A DNA stretch of 25,021 nucleotides from a virus: IMG/VR virus record IMGVR_UViG_3300020470_000194, positions 1 to 25,021 of that record. One strand, given 5' to 3'. Shown piece by piece: positions 12,753-19,841 of this stretch. Each line of letters begins with the position of its first letter. Position 1 is the stretch's first letter. Under the pieces are notes generated by a model, which saw nothing but the letters and a program-made list of their open reading frames with translations, was not told the origin of the DNA and ran no database searches. The translations under genes were made by a program, and so were the position numbers.

Positions 12753-13022
12753 TTATTTATAAGAATAATCTGGTTTATCAGAAAACTTGCTTCGGAGTTT
12801 ATCTAACATAGCTTGTGTGTCTTGCTCAAAACCATCATCTAGTTTTTCTTGTCGTTGTTCTTCAAACATAGAACTAAATCTGCCACTATAATATTTTTCT
12901 CTAACAAGATTTCGTAGATATTGGCTAGTAGACACACCATTTTTATCGGCTTCTCGTTTTACAAACTCATGCCGATCTGGTTCGAGTTGAAAAATAACTC
13001 GAACATATTTTTTGTCATCCAT
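12753..13022 (-). CDS. ribbon-helix-helix-like DNA-binding protein, 89 aa
   Basis: ATG at 13020-13022 chosen (MDDKKYVRVIFQLEPD); a GTG at 13055 would overlap the upstream gene and a palindrome. The beta strand YVRVIFQLEPDRHEFV, then KREADKNGVSTSQYLRNLVREKYY, fits an RHH fold (strand, helix, turn, helix). The C-terminal 45 residues are charged and probably disordered or for oligomerisation. A perfect 14-bp palindrome lies 17 bases upstream, suggesting autoregulation. Confidence 0.7.
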   Translation of the reverse strand: MDDKKYVRVIFQLEPDRHEFVKREADKNGVSTSQYLRNLVREKYYSGRFSSMFEEQRQEKLDDGFEQDTQAMLDKLRSKFSDKPDYSYK

Positions 13023-13039
13023 GTTATAAAAATTAGTTA

Positions 13040-13053
13040 GGTTTGTACAAACC
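13040..13053. promoter_or_regulatory. perfect 14-bp palindrome, probable operator
   Basis: GGTTTGTACAAACC is its own reverse complement. It lies between the stop of the ParB-like gene and the start of the RHH-like gene, next to an inverted repeat CCACTAA/TTAGTGG (13052-13072). RHH regulators bind such short palindromes. Confidence 0.55.
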
Positions 13054-13054
13054 A

Positions 13055-14026
13055 CTAAGTTAAATTAGTGGCTTGCGTTGATGATATTTCCATTATCTCA
13101 TTTGTAGATGGAAGATCAATAAATACTTTAAAAGGGTCTTCTAATGCTTGTCTTATGTAACTTGTATCTGTACCACACATAAAATGAAATGCTGATCTTA
13201 ATGTATAAGCCCAAGCATCAGCACTATTCCAATAAGAAGATTTTAAAGATCTATCACAAGTTTTTTTATAAAGTAATTGTGCTGCCCTATCTACAGGTTT
13301 AATATCCTTATCTACACCATTTATAGGTGATGCCATACCACAAGAAACTATATTTAAAAAATGAATTGCCCTTTCTTTCGGAGTCATGTCGTGATTTAAC
13401 TTACGCTTTCCAGATTGATTGTTATAAATCATTTCTGCATAAATTTTTAAAGCTGCTGCAATAAAAATATTGCGTGTTTTTGAGCAATGTAATTTATTTA
13501 TATAACTTAAAAACTGATTATGTTTTAGATAAGTTTGAGCAACAATACTATCGTGGCAAGGTTTTGCAAATTGTTGTACACCAGTAGCAACATTTACTCT
13601 AGCCATTGCATGACGAATAATAGAACAATCTTTTCTATTTATGGCGATACCACTTACAGTAATCCTGTCGTGCATAACTCTCGACTTACCAACATCCATA
13701 ATTAACTTAGATTTATCAGGCAAATTTCTTACAACTAAAAAAGGTTGTGTAAGGCCAGTTTTTATAACTGCTAGTAACCTATGCTGTCCATTTACTAATA
13801 CATTTTCTGTATTAAAACAAATAGCAGAATCAGAAAGAATGAAACGATCAGTTTTCATTTCTTTTTCTAATTCCAAAATATTACTTAGAACAACTTTTCT
13901 ATTATTTTTAAAATTACGACCCATATAAATTTGAGCCTGTTCTGGAGTAATAAATTCAATACCTACTTGAACATCTTTGTACTGCTCAGTAAGTCTAGCT
14001 GTAATTTCTTGTGCTGTTAGTGTCAT
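13055..14026 (-). CDS. ParB-like nuclease-domain protein, 323 aa
   Basis: Start moved to the ATG at 14024-14026 (MTLTAQEITARLTEQYKDVQ), because the longer ORF start at 14050 overlaps the -10 element. The N-terminal half resembles phage ParB/sulfiredoxin-fold proteins: ITPEQAQIYMGRN.., then VLVNGQHRLLAVIKTG with the family's G-Q-H-R box, and VVRNLPDKSKLIMDVGK. The C-terminal half is helical. Phage proteins of this class occur in replication blocks; role in segregation, regulation or nuclease activity is not known. First gene of the operon leading into the regulator, VRR-NUC and possibly primase genes. Confidence 0.7.
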   Translation of the reverse strand: MTLTAQEITARLTEQYKDVQVGIEFITPEQAQIYMGRNFKNNRKVVLSNILELEKEMKTDRFILSDSAICFNTENVLVNGQHRLLAVIKTGLTQPFLVVRNLPDKSKLIMDVGKSRVMHDRITVSGIAINRKDCSIIRHAMARVNVATGVQQFAKPCHDSIVAQTYLKHNQFLSYINKLHCSKTRNIFIAAALKIYAEMIYNNQSGKRKLNHDMTPKERAIHFLNIVSCGMASPINGVDKDIKPVDRAAQLLYKKTCDRSLKSSYWNSADAWAYTLRSAFHFMCGTDTSYIRQALEDPFKVFIDLPSTNEIMEISSTQATNLT

Positions 14027-14048
14027 CACTTTTGCGATCTGTAACATC

Positions 14049-14077
14049 ACTATATAAACAAGATCTAGTTATGTCAA
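14049..14077 (-). promoter_or_regulatory. consensus sigma-70 promoter
   Basis: TTGACA (14072-14077), exact 17-base spacer, TATAGT (14049-14054) on the minus strand. The best-matching promoter in the window; it gives a very short leader (about 15 bases) to the ParB-like gene and decides its start codon. Confidence 0.8.
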
Positions 14078-14111
14078 CTAATTTAACTGTCTAGTTTACC
14101 GACCTATGACA

Positions 14112-15800
14112 TCAGAACCCAAAGAACTGGTCATCATTGTAGTTATTTCTAGGTTTTTGCTTCTTTCTAAGTTCCCATCTTTTCTTAGCCCAGAATTGAT
14201 TATGACCACGTTTCTCTGCGAGTCTCATCCAATCCTTTAATGTCTTACAACTCCATTCTTCTAACTTTTTTCTGCGTTGTTGTTCTGATCTAATTACAGC
14301 AATATCATCAATGTCTACTTCTGCTAATCTTACTAAACTTAAAAATTGTTCTGTAAATTTTTTCTTTGCATAATCTGTATGTTTTGAATGAATACCATAC
14401 AAGTCTTTTTTACAAAAATCTTTAAATTGTGCTTCTGTAAAACATTTAGCACTTGGATTTTTGCGGTCTAAAGAAAACTGAAAACCTGTTTTTCTTTGGT
14501 CATCATCCCAAGCATAAAAATATAATTTTGCACCTGTAGATTTTTCTATAATTGGATCTCCTTCATCTAATCTCAATTCTTTTTTCATCTTTACTAACTC
14601 ACCCTCTTCATATGTAATTTCTCTTTTTCTTGTTTCTTTTTGATGTCCACATACAGGACATATTGGTTGTGGTCTATATACTGCAAAACAAACCTCGCAA
14701 GTTTCTACTGCTGGTGCGAGTTCTCCTTTTCTTTTTGTTTTTGCTTTTTGGTGTAAATCATATTCTCTTATATCATCAACAAATCCATGACGTTTTGTAT
14801 TACCTACATGATCTAAAACTATTGCAACTTTATTAGGTTCTGGCCTTAAAACTCTACCTACCTGTTGTATATATAAAGCTTCTGATTGTGTTGGTCTAAG
14901 AAGAATAGCGACATAGCATCCCTCAACGTCAAATCCTTCTGATACTACATCTATAGAAACTAATATCTGTACCTTTCCATTTTTAAAATTATCTATTAAT
15001 GTTTTTCTTTCGTCAGATTTCATAGAACCTGTAATAAGTTCTGCTGTATATCCAGCCTGTTTAAATTTATTAGTCACATACTGTCCATGTTTTACTGATA
15101 TGCAAAATGCGATAGCTGGTTTATTCTGTCCAAGTCTTCGATAATTCTCTACTGCATCACCAACAATATCAACCTTGTCTAACTCATCTTCTACCTCTTT
15201 TTTGCTGTAATCACCTCTAATTGTCCTTATTTTGTCTAAATTTAGCTTATTTGGGGGTGCATATACTTCATGTTCAGCTAAATATTTTTGTTCTACAAGT
15301 TCTGGAATAGTAGAGCCAACTATAAGATTATCAAATATTTCTCCTAACCCTGCACCTGTCATTCTCATAGGTGTAGCAGTTACTCCAAGTTTTATTGCTT
15401 TTTTGTAAAAATCAAATATCTTTCGCCAAGAATTAGCTACTGAATGATGAGCTTCATCAATAATTATTAGATCAAACTGATCTGGATTGTTTAGTCTATT
15501 AATTAAAGTTTGCACAGATGCAACTTGTACATTACTCTTAAATTCCTTACGGCCTGCTGCAATTATTCCGTACTTAACATTAGCTTTAGTTAATTTATCG
15601 CCAGCCTGATCTATTAATTCTTTTCGGTGTACGAGTATAAGAACATTAGAACCTTTTAGCCCTGCAAGTCTTGTTATTTCAGAAAATATAACAGTCTTGC
15701 CTGCACCTGTAGGAAGAGTAAGCAGCACATTTTTGTTGCCTGCTTTAAAAGACTTTCTTATGTTAGAGATTGCTAAATTTTGATAATCCCTTAGTTGCAT
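14112..15800 (-). CDS. superfamily 2 DEAH-box DNA helicase, 562 aa
   Basis: Translocates on or unwinds nucleic acid with ATP. Motifs in order: QLRDYQNLAI (Q-like motif at 2-11), Walker A LPTGAGKT (29-36), LVHRKELIDQ (Ia, 57-65), IIIDEAHH (DEAH 115-118), TATPMR (141-146), then the second RecA domain with VSEGFDVEGC (287-295) and QQVGRVLRP (312-320). A four-Cys zinc ribbon CEVC...CPVC follows at 368-384. The C-terminal 175 residues are basic and unknown. Family is that of UvrB/RecG-like phage and SSL2/RAD25-like helicases. Single-gene transcript from the divergent promoter at 15805-15850. Confidence 0.88.
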   Translation of the reverse strand: MQLRDYQNLAISNIRKSFKAGNKNVLLTLPTGAGKTVIFSEITRLAGLKGSNVLILVHRKELIDQAGDKLTKANVKYGIIAAGRKEFKSNVQVASVQTLINRLNNPDQFDLIIIDEAHHSVANSWRKIFDFYKKAIKLGVTATPMRMTGAGLGEIFDNLIVGSTIPELVEQKYLAEHEVYAPPNKLNLDKIRTIRGDYSKKEVEDELDKVDIVGDAVENYRRLGQNKPAIAFCISVKHGQYVTNKFKQAGYTAELITGSMKSDERKTLIDNFKNGKVQILVSIDVVSEGFDVEGCYVAILLRPTQSEALYIQQVGRVLRPEPNKVAIVLDHVGNTKRHGFVDDIREYDLHQKAKTKRKGELAPAVETCEVCFAVYRPQPICPVCGHQKETRKREITYEEGELVKMKKELRLDEGDPIIEKSTGAKLYFYAWDDDQRKTGFQFSLDRKNPSAKCFTEAQFKDFCKKDLYGIHSKHTDYAKKKFTEQFLSLVRLAEVDIDDIAVIRSEQQRRKKLEEWSCKTLKDWMRLAEKRGHNQFWAKKRWELRKKQKPRNNYNDDQFFGF

Positions 15801-15804
15801 AAGG

Positions 15805-15850
15805 TTGACATTTGTTGCCCTATACTATAATATGTTGTTATATGTGTCAA
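15805..15850. promoter_or_regulatory. symmetric, overlapping divergent promoters
   Basis: Plus: TTGACA (15805-15810), 15 bases, TATAAT (15826-15831), serving 15858. Minus: TTGACA (15845-15850), 15 bases, TATAGT (15824-15829), serving 15800. The two -10 elements share four bases and the spacers are equal, so polymerase cannot occupy both. The 15-base spacing is shorter than ideal. Confidence 0.65.
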
Positions 15851-15857
15851 GTAATTT

Positions 15858-16094
15858 ATGAAAGACCCAAACAACTGGAGCAAGCTACAAAAAGAAACAA
15901 GCGAAGAGTTTGTAGACAAGTTATTGCTTCATGTAAGAACAAATAATTTTGAAGCGTTTTGTTTTGCTGTTGATCGTGGTATGTGGTATTACGGCCAAGA
16001 AAAACTTACTTATCTTATGCACAAAAAACTTATTGCAAAAATCTGCGAATGTGGTGAGCTAGATAAATTTCTTAAGTGGGGAGAAAAATTCTAA
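15858..16094 (+). CDS. hypothetical protein, 78 aa, first gene of recombination operon
   Basis: ATG 27 bases after the plus-strand -10 element, no Shine-Dalgarno. Begins MKDPNNWSKLQKETSEEF; helical, aromatic-rich (FCFAVDRGMWYYGQEKLTYLM), with a CECGEL pair of Cys. Overlaps the nuclease start by one base (TAATG). Unrecognised; its place suggests a role in recombination or early control. Confidence 0.7.
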   Translation: MKDPNNWSKLQKETSEEFVDKLLLHVRTNNFEAFCFAVDRGMWYYGQEKLTYLMHKKLIAKICECGELDKFLKWGEKF

Positions 16095-16936
16095 TGATAT
16101 ATAAACCACTTGTAATGTCTAACGAAGAGTATCATGGCAAGACTAAGTACGAGTCCTCTTCTACTATTCGCAAAGCGTTAATTAGCCCTAAAAAATATTT
16201 ATATGATAAAACTGCTGAAACTGTACCTACTAAAGCTATGGAAGAAGGTACTGCTGTTCATACATTTTTTCTAGAAAATGAATTATTTAAAAATAGATAT
16301 TGTTTTAAACCTAAAGCATTTAATGGTAGAACTAAAGAAGGTAAACAATGGATGGAAGAGCATGGTCATTTAAATATATTGGCTGCTGAGTGGGAAGAAA
16401 ACCTAATCCATATGAACCATAGCTTTTTAGATAGTCCAGCAAAAATAATTTACGATAGAAAAGGATTAACAGAATTAAGCTATTTTAGTGAAGATTTAGG
16501 CGGAATAAGGGCAAAATGTAGACCTGATTGGATCTCTAGTGATGGTCATACAGTAGTAGATTTAAAAACTACACAGGATGCGAGTCCTAAAGGTTTTCAA
16601 AAATCTATAGCAAATTTCGGCTACCATATTCAAAGTGCATGGTATATGCGAGTCCTTAAGAACTTAGATGTACCTGTAAAAGAATTTATATTTATTGCTA
16701 TAGAAAAAACAGCACCCTTTTGTGTTGGAGTCTATCGTGCTAGTGAAGAAATGCTAGAAGAAGGTAATAAAAAAGTAGATGAAGCTATTGACAAAATATT
16801 ATGGTGCAAAGAAAACGATTCTTACCCAGACTATACTCCTAACGAAATAGAAACAATCGACTTACCTTCTTGGATGAAGAAAAAACAGCAACCAGAATAC
16901 GACCCTAATTTAGATCAGGAGATTCAACTTTACTGA
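16094..16936 (+). CDS. RecE/exonuclease VIII-like PD-(D/E)xK nuclease, 280 aa
   Basis: Double-strand DNA exonuclease partner of RecT, resecting ends for annealing. Start set at the ATG in TAATG at 16094, not the in-frame codon at 16076. Motifs: SSSTIRKALISP (21-32), GTAVHTFF (52-59, the G-x-x-x-H box), RPDW (Asp145), VVDLKTT with Asp156 and Lys158 of the DxK pair, and IQSAWYM with the Q-x-x-x-Y box (180-184). All expected catalytic residues are present. The order of genes (nuclease, RecT, SSB-like) matches phage recombination modules. Contains two copies of TGCGAGTC, at 16579 and 16647, read in different frames. Confidence 0.85.
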   Translation: MIYKPLVMSNEEYHGKTKYESSSTIRKALISPKKYLYDKTAETVPTKAMEEGTAVHTFFLENELFKNRYCFKPKAFNGRTKEGKQWMEEHGHLNILAAEWEENLIHMNHSFLDSPAKIIYDRKGLTELSYFSEDLGGIRAKCRPDWISSDGHTVVDLKTTQDASPKGFQKSIANFGYHIQSAWYMRVLKNLDVPVKEFIFIAIEKTAPFCVGVYRASEEMLEEGNKKVDEAIDKILWCKENDSYPDYTPNEIETIDLPSWMKKKQQPEYDPNLDQEIQLY

Positions 16937-17067
16937 TGAGAAAAGAATTTCCCTACGACCCATACGAAGGTCAGGTCTTTTACGACCCAGAAACAGAAAA
17001 AACTTGGGTGTTTGCTCGTGACGAGTGGGTAGACATCACTTATGAGGACATTACCTATGACATCTGA
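16936..17067 (+). CDS. hypothetical acidic protein, 43 aa
   Basis: ATG overlaps the nuclease stop (TGATG) and the ORF overlaps the RecT start. Encodes MRKEFPYDPYEGQVFYDPE..., rich in Asp, Glu, Tyr and Trp (KTWVFARDEWVDI). Coupling on both sides suggests a real cistron. Function unknown. Confidence 0.55.
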   Translation: MRKEFPYDPYEGQVFYDPETEKTWVFARDEWVDITYEDITYDI

Positions 17068-17677
17068 AATTACTAAAACAAATACAGAGGGCGAGTCCTC
17101 TATCTATCAATCTACCGAGTCTTTTGAGTTTGCTCAAAGACAAGCTAAAAGTCTTGCAGAATCTAATCTTGTGCCAATAAGCTATCAAGGTCAAAAAGGA
17201 TTATCTAACTGTCTTGTTGCATTAGAAATGAGTAAGAGAATGAATCTTAGTCCTCTCACAGTAATGCAAAACCTTAATATTATTCATGGCAGACCAAGTT
17301 GGAGTGCTGCTTTTGTATCTAGTCAAATACTAGGTTGCAATAGATTTAAAAACTTTGACTATATAGTTACTGGAAAAGATGATACTTTATCTGTGCAATG
17401 CCAAGCTATAAGACTAGAAGATAACAAGCTTGTAAAAGGCACAGCAGTATCTATGAAGATGGCTAGACAAGAAGGCTGGACTAAGAATAGTAAGTATCAA
17501 TCTATGCCAGAGCTAATGCTAAGAAACAGGGCTGCTACTTTTTTCGGTAGACAATATATACCTGATCTTTTATTAGGTGTGCAGACTAGCGAGGAAGTAG
17601 TTGATATAGAACCTATTGATGTTACTACGAGTAATGTTGAGGTAGTACAGGAGGCTAAAGATGACTTCGGATTCTAA
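17057..17677 (+). CDS. RecT-family single-strand annealing protein, 206 aa
   Basis: Start taken at the ATG at 17057 (MTSEITKTNTEGES), with GAGG 10 bases upstream; an ATG at 17042 would add five residues. Family-typical block: VPISYQGQKGLSNCLVALEM, then MNLSPLTVMQNLNIIHGRPS and WSAAFVSSQIL, followed by GTAVSMKMARQEGW and the MLRNRAATFFGRQYIPDLLLG C-terminal core. It pairs ends exposed by the nuclease gene upstream. The short form, about 206 residues, lacks the long C-terminal tail of Rac RecT. Confidence 0.85.
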   Translation: MTSEITKTNTEGESSIYQSTESFEFAQRQAKSLAESNLVPISYQGQKGLSNCLVALEMSKRMNLSPLTVMQNLNIIHGRPSWSAAFVSSQILGCNRFKNFDYIVTGKDDTLSVQCQAIRLEDNKLVKGTAVSMKMARQEGWTKNSKYQSMPELMLRNRAATFFGRQYIPDLLLGVQTSEEVVDIEPIDVTTSNVEVVQEAKDDFGF

Positions 17678-17852
17678 GAAAGAGTTTTTAACACCTAGCG
17701 AACTTGCTGAAAGATGGCGAGTTCATATTGGTTCTGTTGAAAGATGGAGAAGAGAAGGCAAACCGCCTTCTTTCTACACTATTAATGGAAAGATCCTCTA
17801 TAAGTTGGCTGAGATAGAGGATTTAGAATCAGCCAAACGTCAATCTAATTAA
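17661..17852 (+). CDS. helix-turn-helix protein, excisionase/MerR-like, 63 aa
   Basis: ATG at 17661 inside the end of the recT-like gene, with GGAGG 6 bases upstream. Winged helix-turn-helix pattern: LTPSELAERWRVHIGSVERW, RREGKPPSF and a wing INGKILYKLAEIEDL. Such proteins act as excisionases, repressors or replication accessory factors. With no integrase visible, a transcription regulator of the recombination operon is as likely as an excisionase. Confidence 0.75.
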   Translation: MTSDSKKEFLTPSELAERWRVHIGSVERWRREGKPPSFYTINGKILYKLAEIEDLESAKRQSN

Positions 17853-17861
17853 TTTTTATCT

Positions 17862-18245
17862 ATGGACTTTAAATTACCACTTGCAGTTTTCTCACAAACA
17901 GATGAAGACCACAAAAAGCGTTACAAGGAAAACTACGATCCTAATAAGAACTATCCTAAGTATTCTGGTGTTATGCAGATTACAGAGGCCGATATTATTA
18001 AACTATGTGAGTATGTACAGAAAGCAAAGCCAGAACATAGCGACTTTCATGGAGAAGGTGTAGTTACTATAAGAGCTACAGGCTATCTAAATGAGAGTAA
18101 AGCTGGCAAGAAGTATATCGGTCTTAACCTAGAGCCTGACTATAAAACTATGAAAGCTATAGAGGAAGCTGATGCGAATGACTCTGCGAGTCCCTCACCT
18201 GCACCTAGAACAGTAGACAAAAAAGAAGAGGAGTTTCCTTTTTAA
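17862..18245 (+). CDS. SSB-like single-strand DNA-binding protein, 127 aa
   Basis: Follows the nuclease, RecT and HTH genes. The C-terminus is a low-complexity Ser/Pro/Ala linker followed by the acidic tip KKEEEFPF, which closely resembles the SSB tail that recruits partner proteins. The N-terminal 90 residues have beta-strand patches (VVTIRATGYLNESK, YIGLNLEPDYKTM), compatible with an OB fold, but are not a close match to cellular SSB. Identification rests on the tail and context. Confidence 0.6.
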   Translation: MDFKLPLAVFSQTDEDHKKRYKENYDPNKNYPKYSGVMQITEADIIKLCEYVQKAKPEHSDFHGEGVVTIRATGYLNESKAGKKYIGLNLEPDYKTMKAIEEADANDSASPSPAPRTVDKKEEEFPF

Positions 18246-18249
18246 CATT

Positions 18250-18293
18250 GGGGCTATAAGAGTTTTTGATGAGTTTTCTCTTATGTAAGCCCC
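18250..18293 (+). terminator. terminator-like hairpin after the recombination operon
   Basis: Long stem: GGGGCT (18250-18255) with AGCCCC (18288-18293), and ATAAGAG (18256-18262) with CTCTTAT (18278-18284). No strong T run follows (CCTCACTTTTA), so efficiency is uncertain. Confidence 0.6.
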
Positions 18294-18335
18294 CTCACTT
18301 TTACTAGATTTTAAGCCAAATTAAGCTAAAATAGA

Positions 18336-18740
18336 ATGAAATTATCCTTATCTATGCCTTTAACTTTTAATAGTAAACAAATTGATAAAGTTGTCACGAT
18401 TGATGATGTCGGGTCTTTATCCAATCCAGAAGTTTTGTTGTTGAAAGATGAGCTAATGACTGCTATCAACAATATGGATAACTATATTAAGAAATTTAAA
18501 CAAGAAAAACAAGAAAAATACGATAAAGATTGGCATCAAAAAGTAAGACGCAAACAACAGGTATGCAAAGCTTTTTTATCACAACTTATAAGCCTAGATC
18601 ACGATGAAAGTTTATTTCGATCTATTTATGATAAACATTTTTCTCAAATTATCTTACAATATATAGATAGAAACGACTTTAGAATTATTCACGACAAAGC
18701 ACGTTCTTTAGCTATTGCTGAATTAGAAAAAATAACATGA
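18336..18740 (+). CDS. hypothetical protein, 134 aa
   Basis: ATG at 18336 follows TAAAAT, a possible -10, at about 18326-18331, 5 bases upstream, hence a leaderless or poorly defined start. The protein has a Lys-rich coiled-coil-like middle (about 45-70) and helical C-terminus. Overlaps the next gene by 4 bases (ATGA). Not recognised. Confidence 0.6.
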   Translation: MKLSLSMPLTFNSKQIDKVVTIDDVGSLSNPEVLLLKDELMTAINNMDNYIKKFKQEKQEKYDKDWHQKVRRKQQVCKAFLSQLISLDHDESLFRSIYDKHFSQIILQYIDRNDFRIIHDKARSLAIAELEKIT

Positions 18741-19039
18741 CACCAAAATACGTTAACGGAAAAAGAAGTAACAAATCAGAATTGAAATTACAAAAATTAA
18801 AAGAAAACAAGCTAGAAGAATTAGCAAAAAAATTAGATTCTGATATTAGAGGTTACGATCATATTGTTCAATATGCAGACAATCATACTGCGAGTCTTCG
18901 TAGCGATTGGGTTGATGAAAATATTAGAACAATTATTATTAAACATAATTATCAAGTTAATAAAGTTTCAAAAATGTTAATTCGTGATTTTACAGCCGAA
19001 GAACAGGAGGCAGTTGATAATGCAATCACAGAATTTTAG
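18737..19039 (+). CDS. hypothetical basic helical protein, 100 aa
   Basis: ATGA overlap with the gene before. Basic N-terminus (MTPKYVNGKRSNKSELKLQK) then helical segments, ending FTAEEQEAVDNAITEF. The repeat motif TGCGAGTC lies at 18889-18896 in its coding frame (T-A-S-L). Probably DNA-associated, judging by charge only. Confidence 0.6.
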   Translation: MTPKYVNGKRSNKSELKLQKLKENKLEELAKKLDSDIRGYDHIVQYADNHTASLRSDWVDENIRTIIIKHNYQVNKVSKMLIRDFTAEEQEAVDNAITEF

Positions 19040-19247
19040 AGATAAAGAATTATTAGCAATGACACCTGATATGGAAGGTGTTACAAGACCACAAAAAGAT
19101 AAAAAAACTAAAAAATTTACTTTTATTCTTAAAGGTATTGGAATAGGAACTGCACCAATGAAAATATCAACATATGCAGAAACACAAGCTAAAGCTGTTA
19201 AATATATTAAGGCTAGATGGAAAGATTGTAGTTACGAATTGATATAA
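19020..19247 (+). CDS. hypothetical protein, 75 aa
   Basis: Start ATG at 19020 (MQSQNFRDKELLAMTPD) has AGGAGG 8 bases upstream, inside the end of the preceding gene. C-terminal part has the pattern ISTYAETQAKAVKYIKARW, a helix seen in small phage proteins that bind nucleic acid. Not recognised. Confidence 0.65.
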   Translation: MQSQNFRDKELLAMTPDMEGVTRPQKDKKTKKFTFILKGIGIGTAPMKISTYAETQAKAVKYIKARWKDCSYELI

Positions 19248-19262
19248 AAAAGTAAAAAAATC

Positions 19263-19448
19263 TTGTATGTCACACATTTAGCCTGCAAAGGTAATTTTGG
19301 AGTCCAGCCCATATATTATGGTCTTACATATAAATTTAAAGGTTGGTTTTATGACGGAAAAACTGTCTATCTCAGCAGAACATTTGAGACACGATCAGAG
19401 GCACAAGCTGAAGCAGAAAGAATCAGGAGAAATTATATGTTGCGGTAA
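19263..19448 (+). CDS. hypothetical protein, 61 aa, TTG start
   Basis: Start TTG at 19263. Pattern of an integrase arm-type or AP2-like DNA-binding strand-helix: YYGLTYKFKGWFYDGKTVYL then SRTFETRSEAQAEAERIRRN. Overlapped in another frame by 19351-19518 for 98 bases. Both frames look coding, so either an overlapping gene pair or a frameshift fusion. Confidence 0.45.
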   Translation: MYVTHLACKGNFGVQPIYYGLTYKFKGWFYDGKTVYLSRTFETRSEAQAEAERIRRNYMLR

Positions 19449-19518
19449 TCATGTATTTAGAGTTATAAATGGTAGAAGATACTGGCTTAGTCCACCACCT
19501 GATGATTACGAACCATAG
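19351..19518 (+). CDS. hypothetical protein, 55 aa, overlapping previous gene
   Basis: ATG at 19351 (MTEKLSISAEHLRHDQRH). Unique downstream part, beyond the other gene's stop at 19448, encodes CCGNHVFRVINGRRYWLSPP, which looks like a genuine beta-rich peptide ending PDDYEP. Could be a separate cistron or the C-terminal extension of 19263-19448 reached by frameshifting. Confidence 0.45.
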   Translation: MTEKLSISAEHLRHDQRHKLKQKESGEIICCGNHVFRVINGRRYWLSPPPDDYEP

Positions 19519-19526
19519 ATACAAAA

Positions 19527-19841
19527 ATGGCTTCTCTTAGATACCATGCTGGTCGCATGGTTCTTTACGAAGAAAAGCCTACTGTATGGCGAGTAAAAAT
19601 TAAAACAAAAAAAGGCAAATTAAATTTACCCTTACAAGCAAAAGAATTAGAGCCTGCACTTATAGAAGCAGAGTATTTATATGCAGATGCACGATGTATG
19701 AGTAGAGATCATCCTCTTTGTATAGATTGCATACATCATCATGTAATAAAAGCAGAATGTAGTCTTGGTTTACCAGAAGGCAAAGCTAGTGGTGGAGTAT
19801 GGGCTAAAGACTGCGCTTACTTTTGGGAAAGGAGGATTTAG
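19527..19841 (+). CDS. putative zinc-binding small protein, 104 aa
   Basis: ATG at 19527, 8 bases after the previous stop. The N-terminal half is beta-rich and basic (TVWRVKIKTKKGKLNLPL). The C-terminal half holds CMSRDHPLCIDCIHHH, AECSLGLPEG and DCAYFW, giving up to five Cys and three His for metal binding. Family not recognised. Its end overlaps the convergent gene 19804-20088 by 38 bases. Confidence 0.6.
   Translation: MASLRYHAGRMVLYEEKPTVWRVKIKTKKGKLNLPLQAKELEPALIEAEYLYADARCMSRDHPLCIDCIHHHVIKAECSLGLPEGKASGGVWAKDCAYFWERRI

Noticed and set aside
17661-17852. Excisionase proving an integrated prophage
   Set aside because: The helix-turn-helix pattern is generic, and no integrase, attachment site or tRNA was found in the window.
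19804-19841. Convergent overlap as a sign of a false gene
   Set aside because: Both proteins have good features (start signal, Cys/His pattern), so both were kept with moderate confidence.
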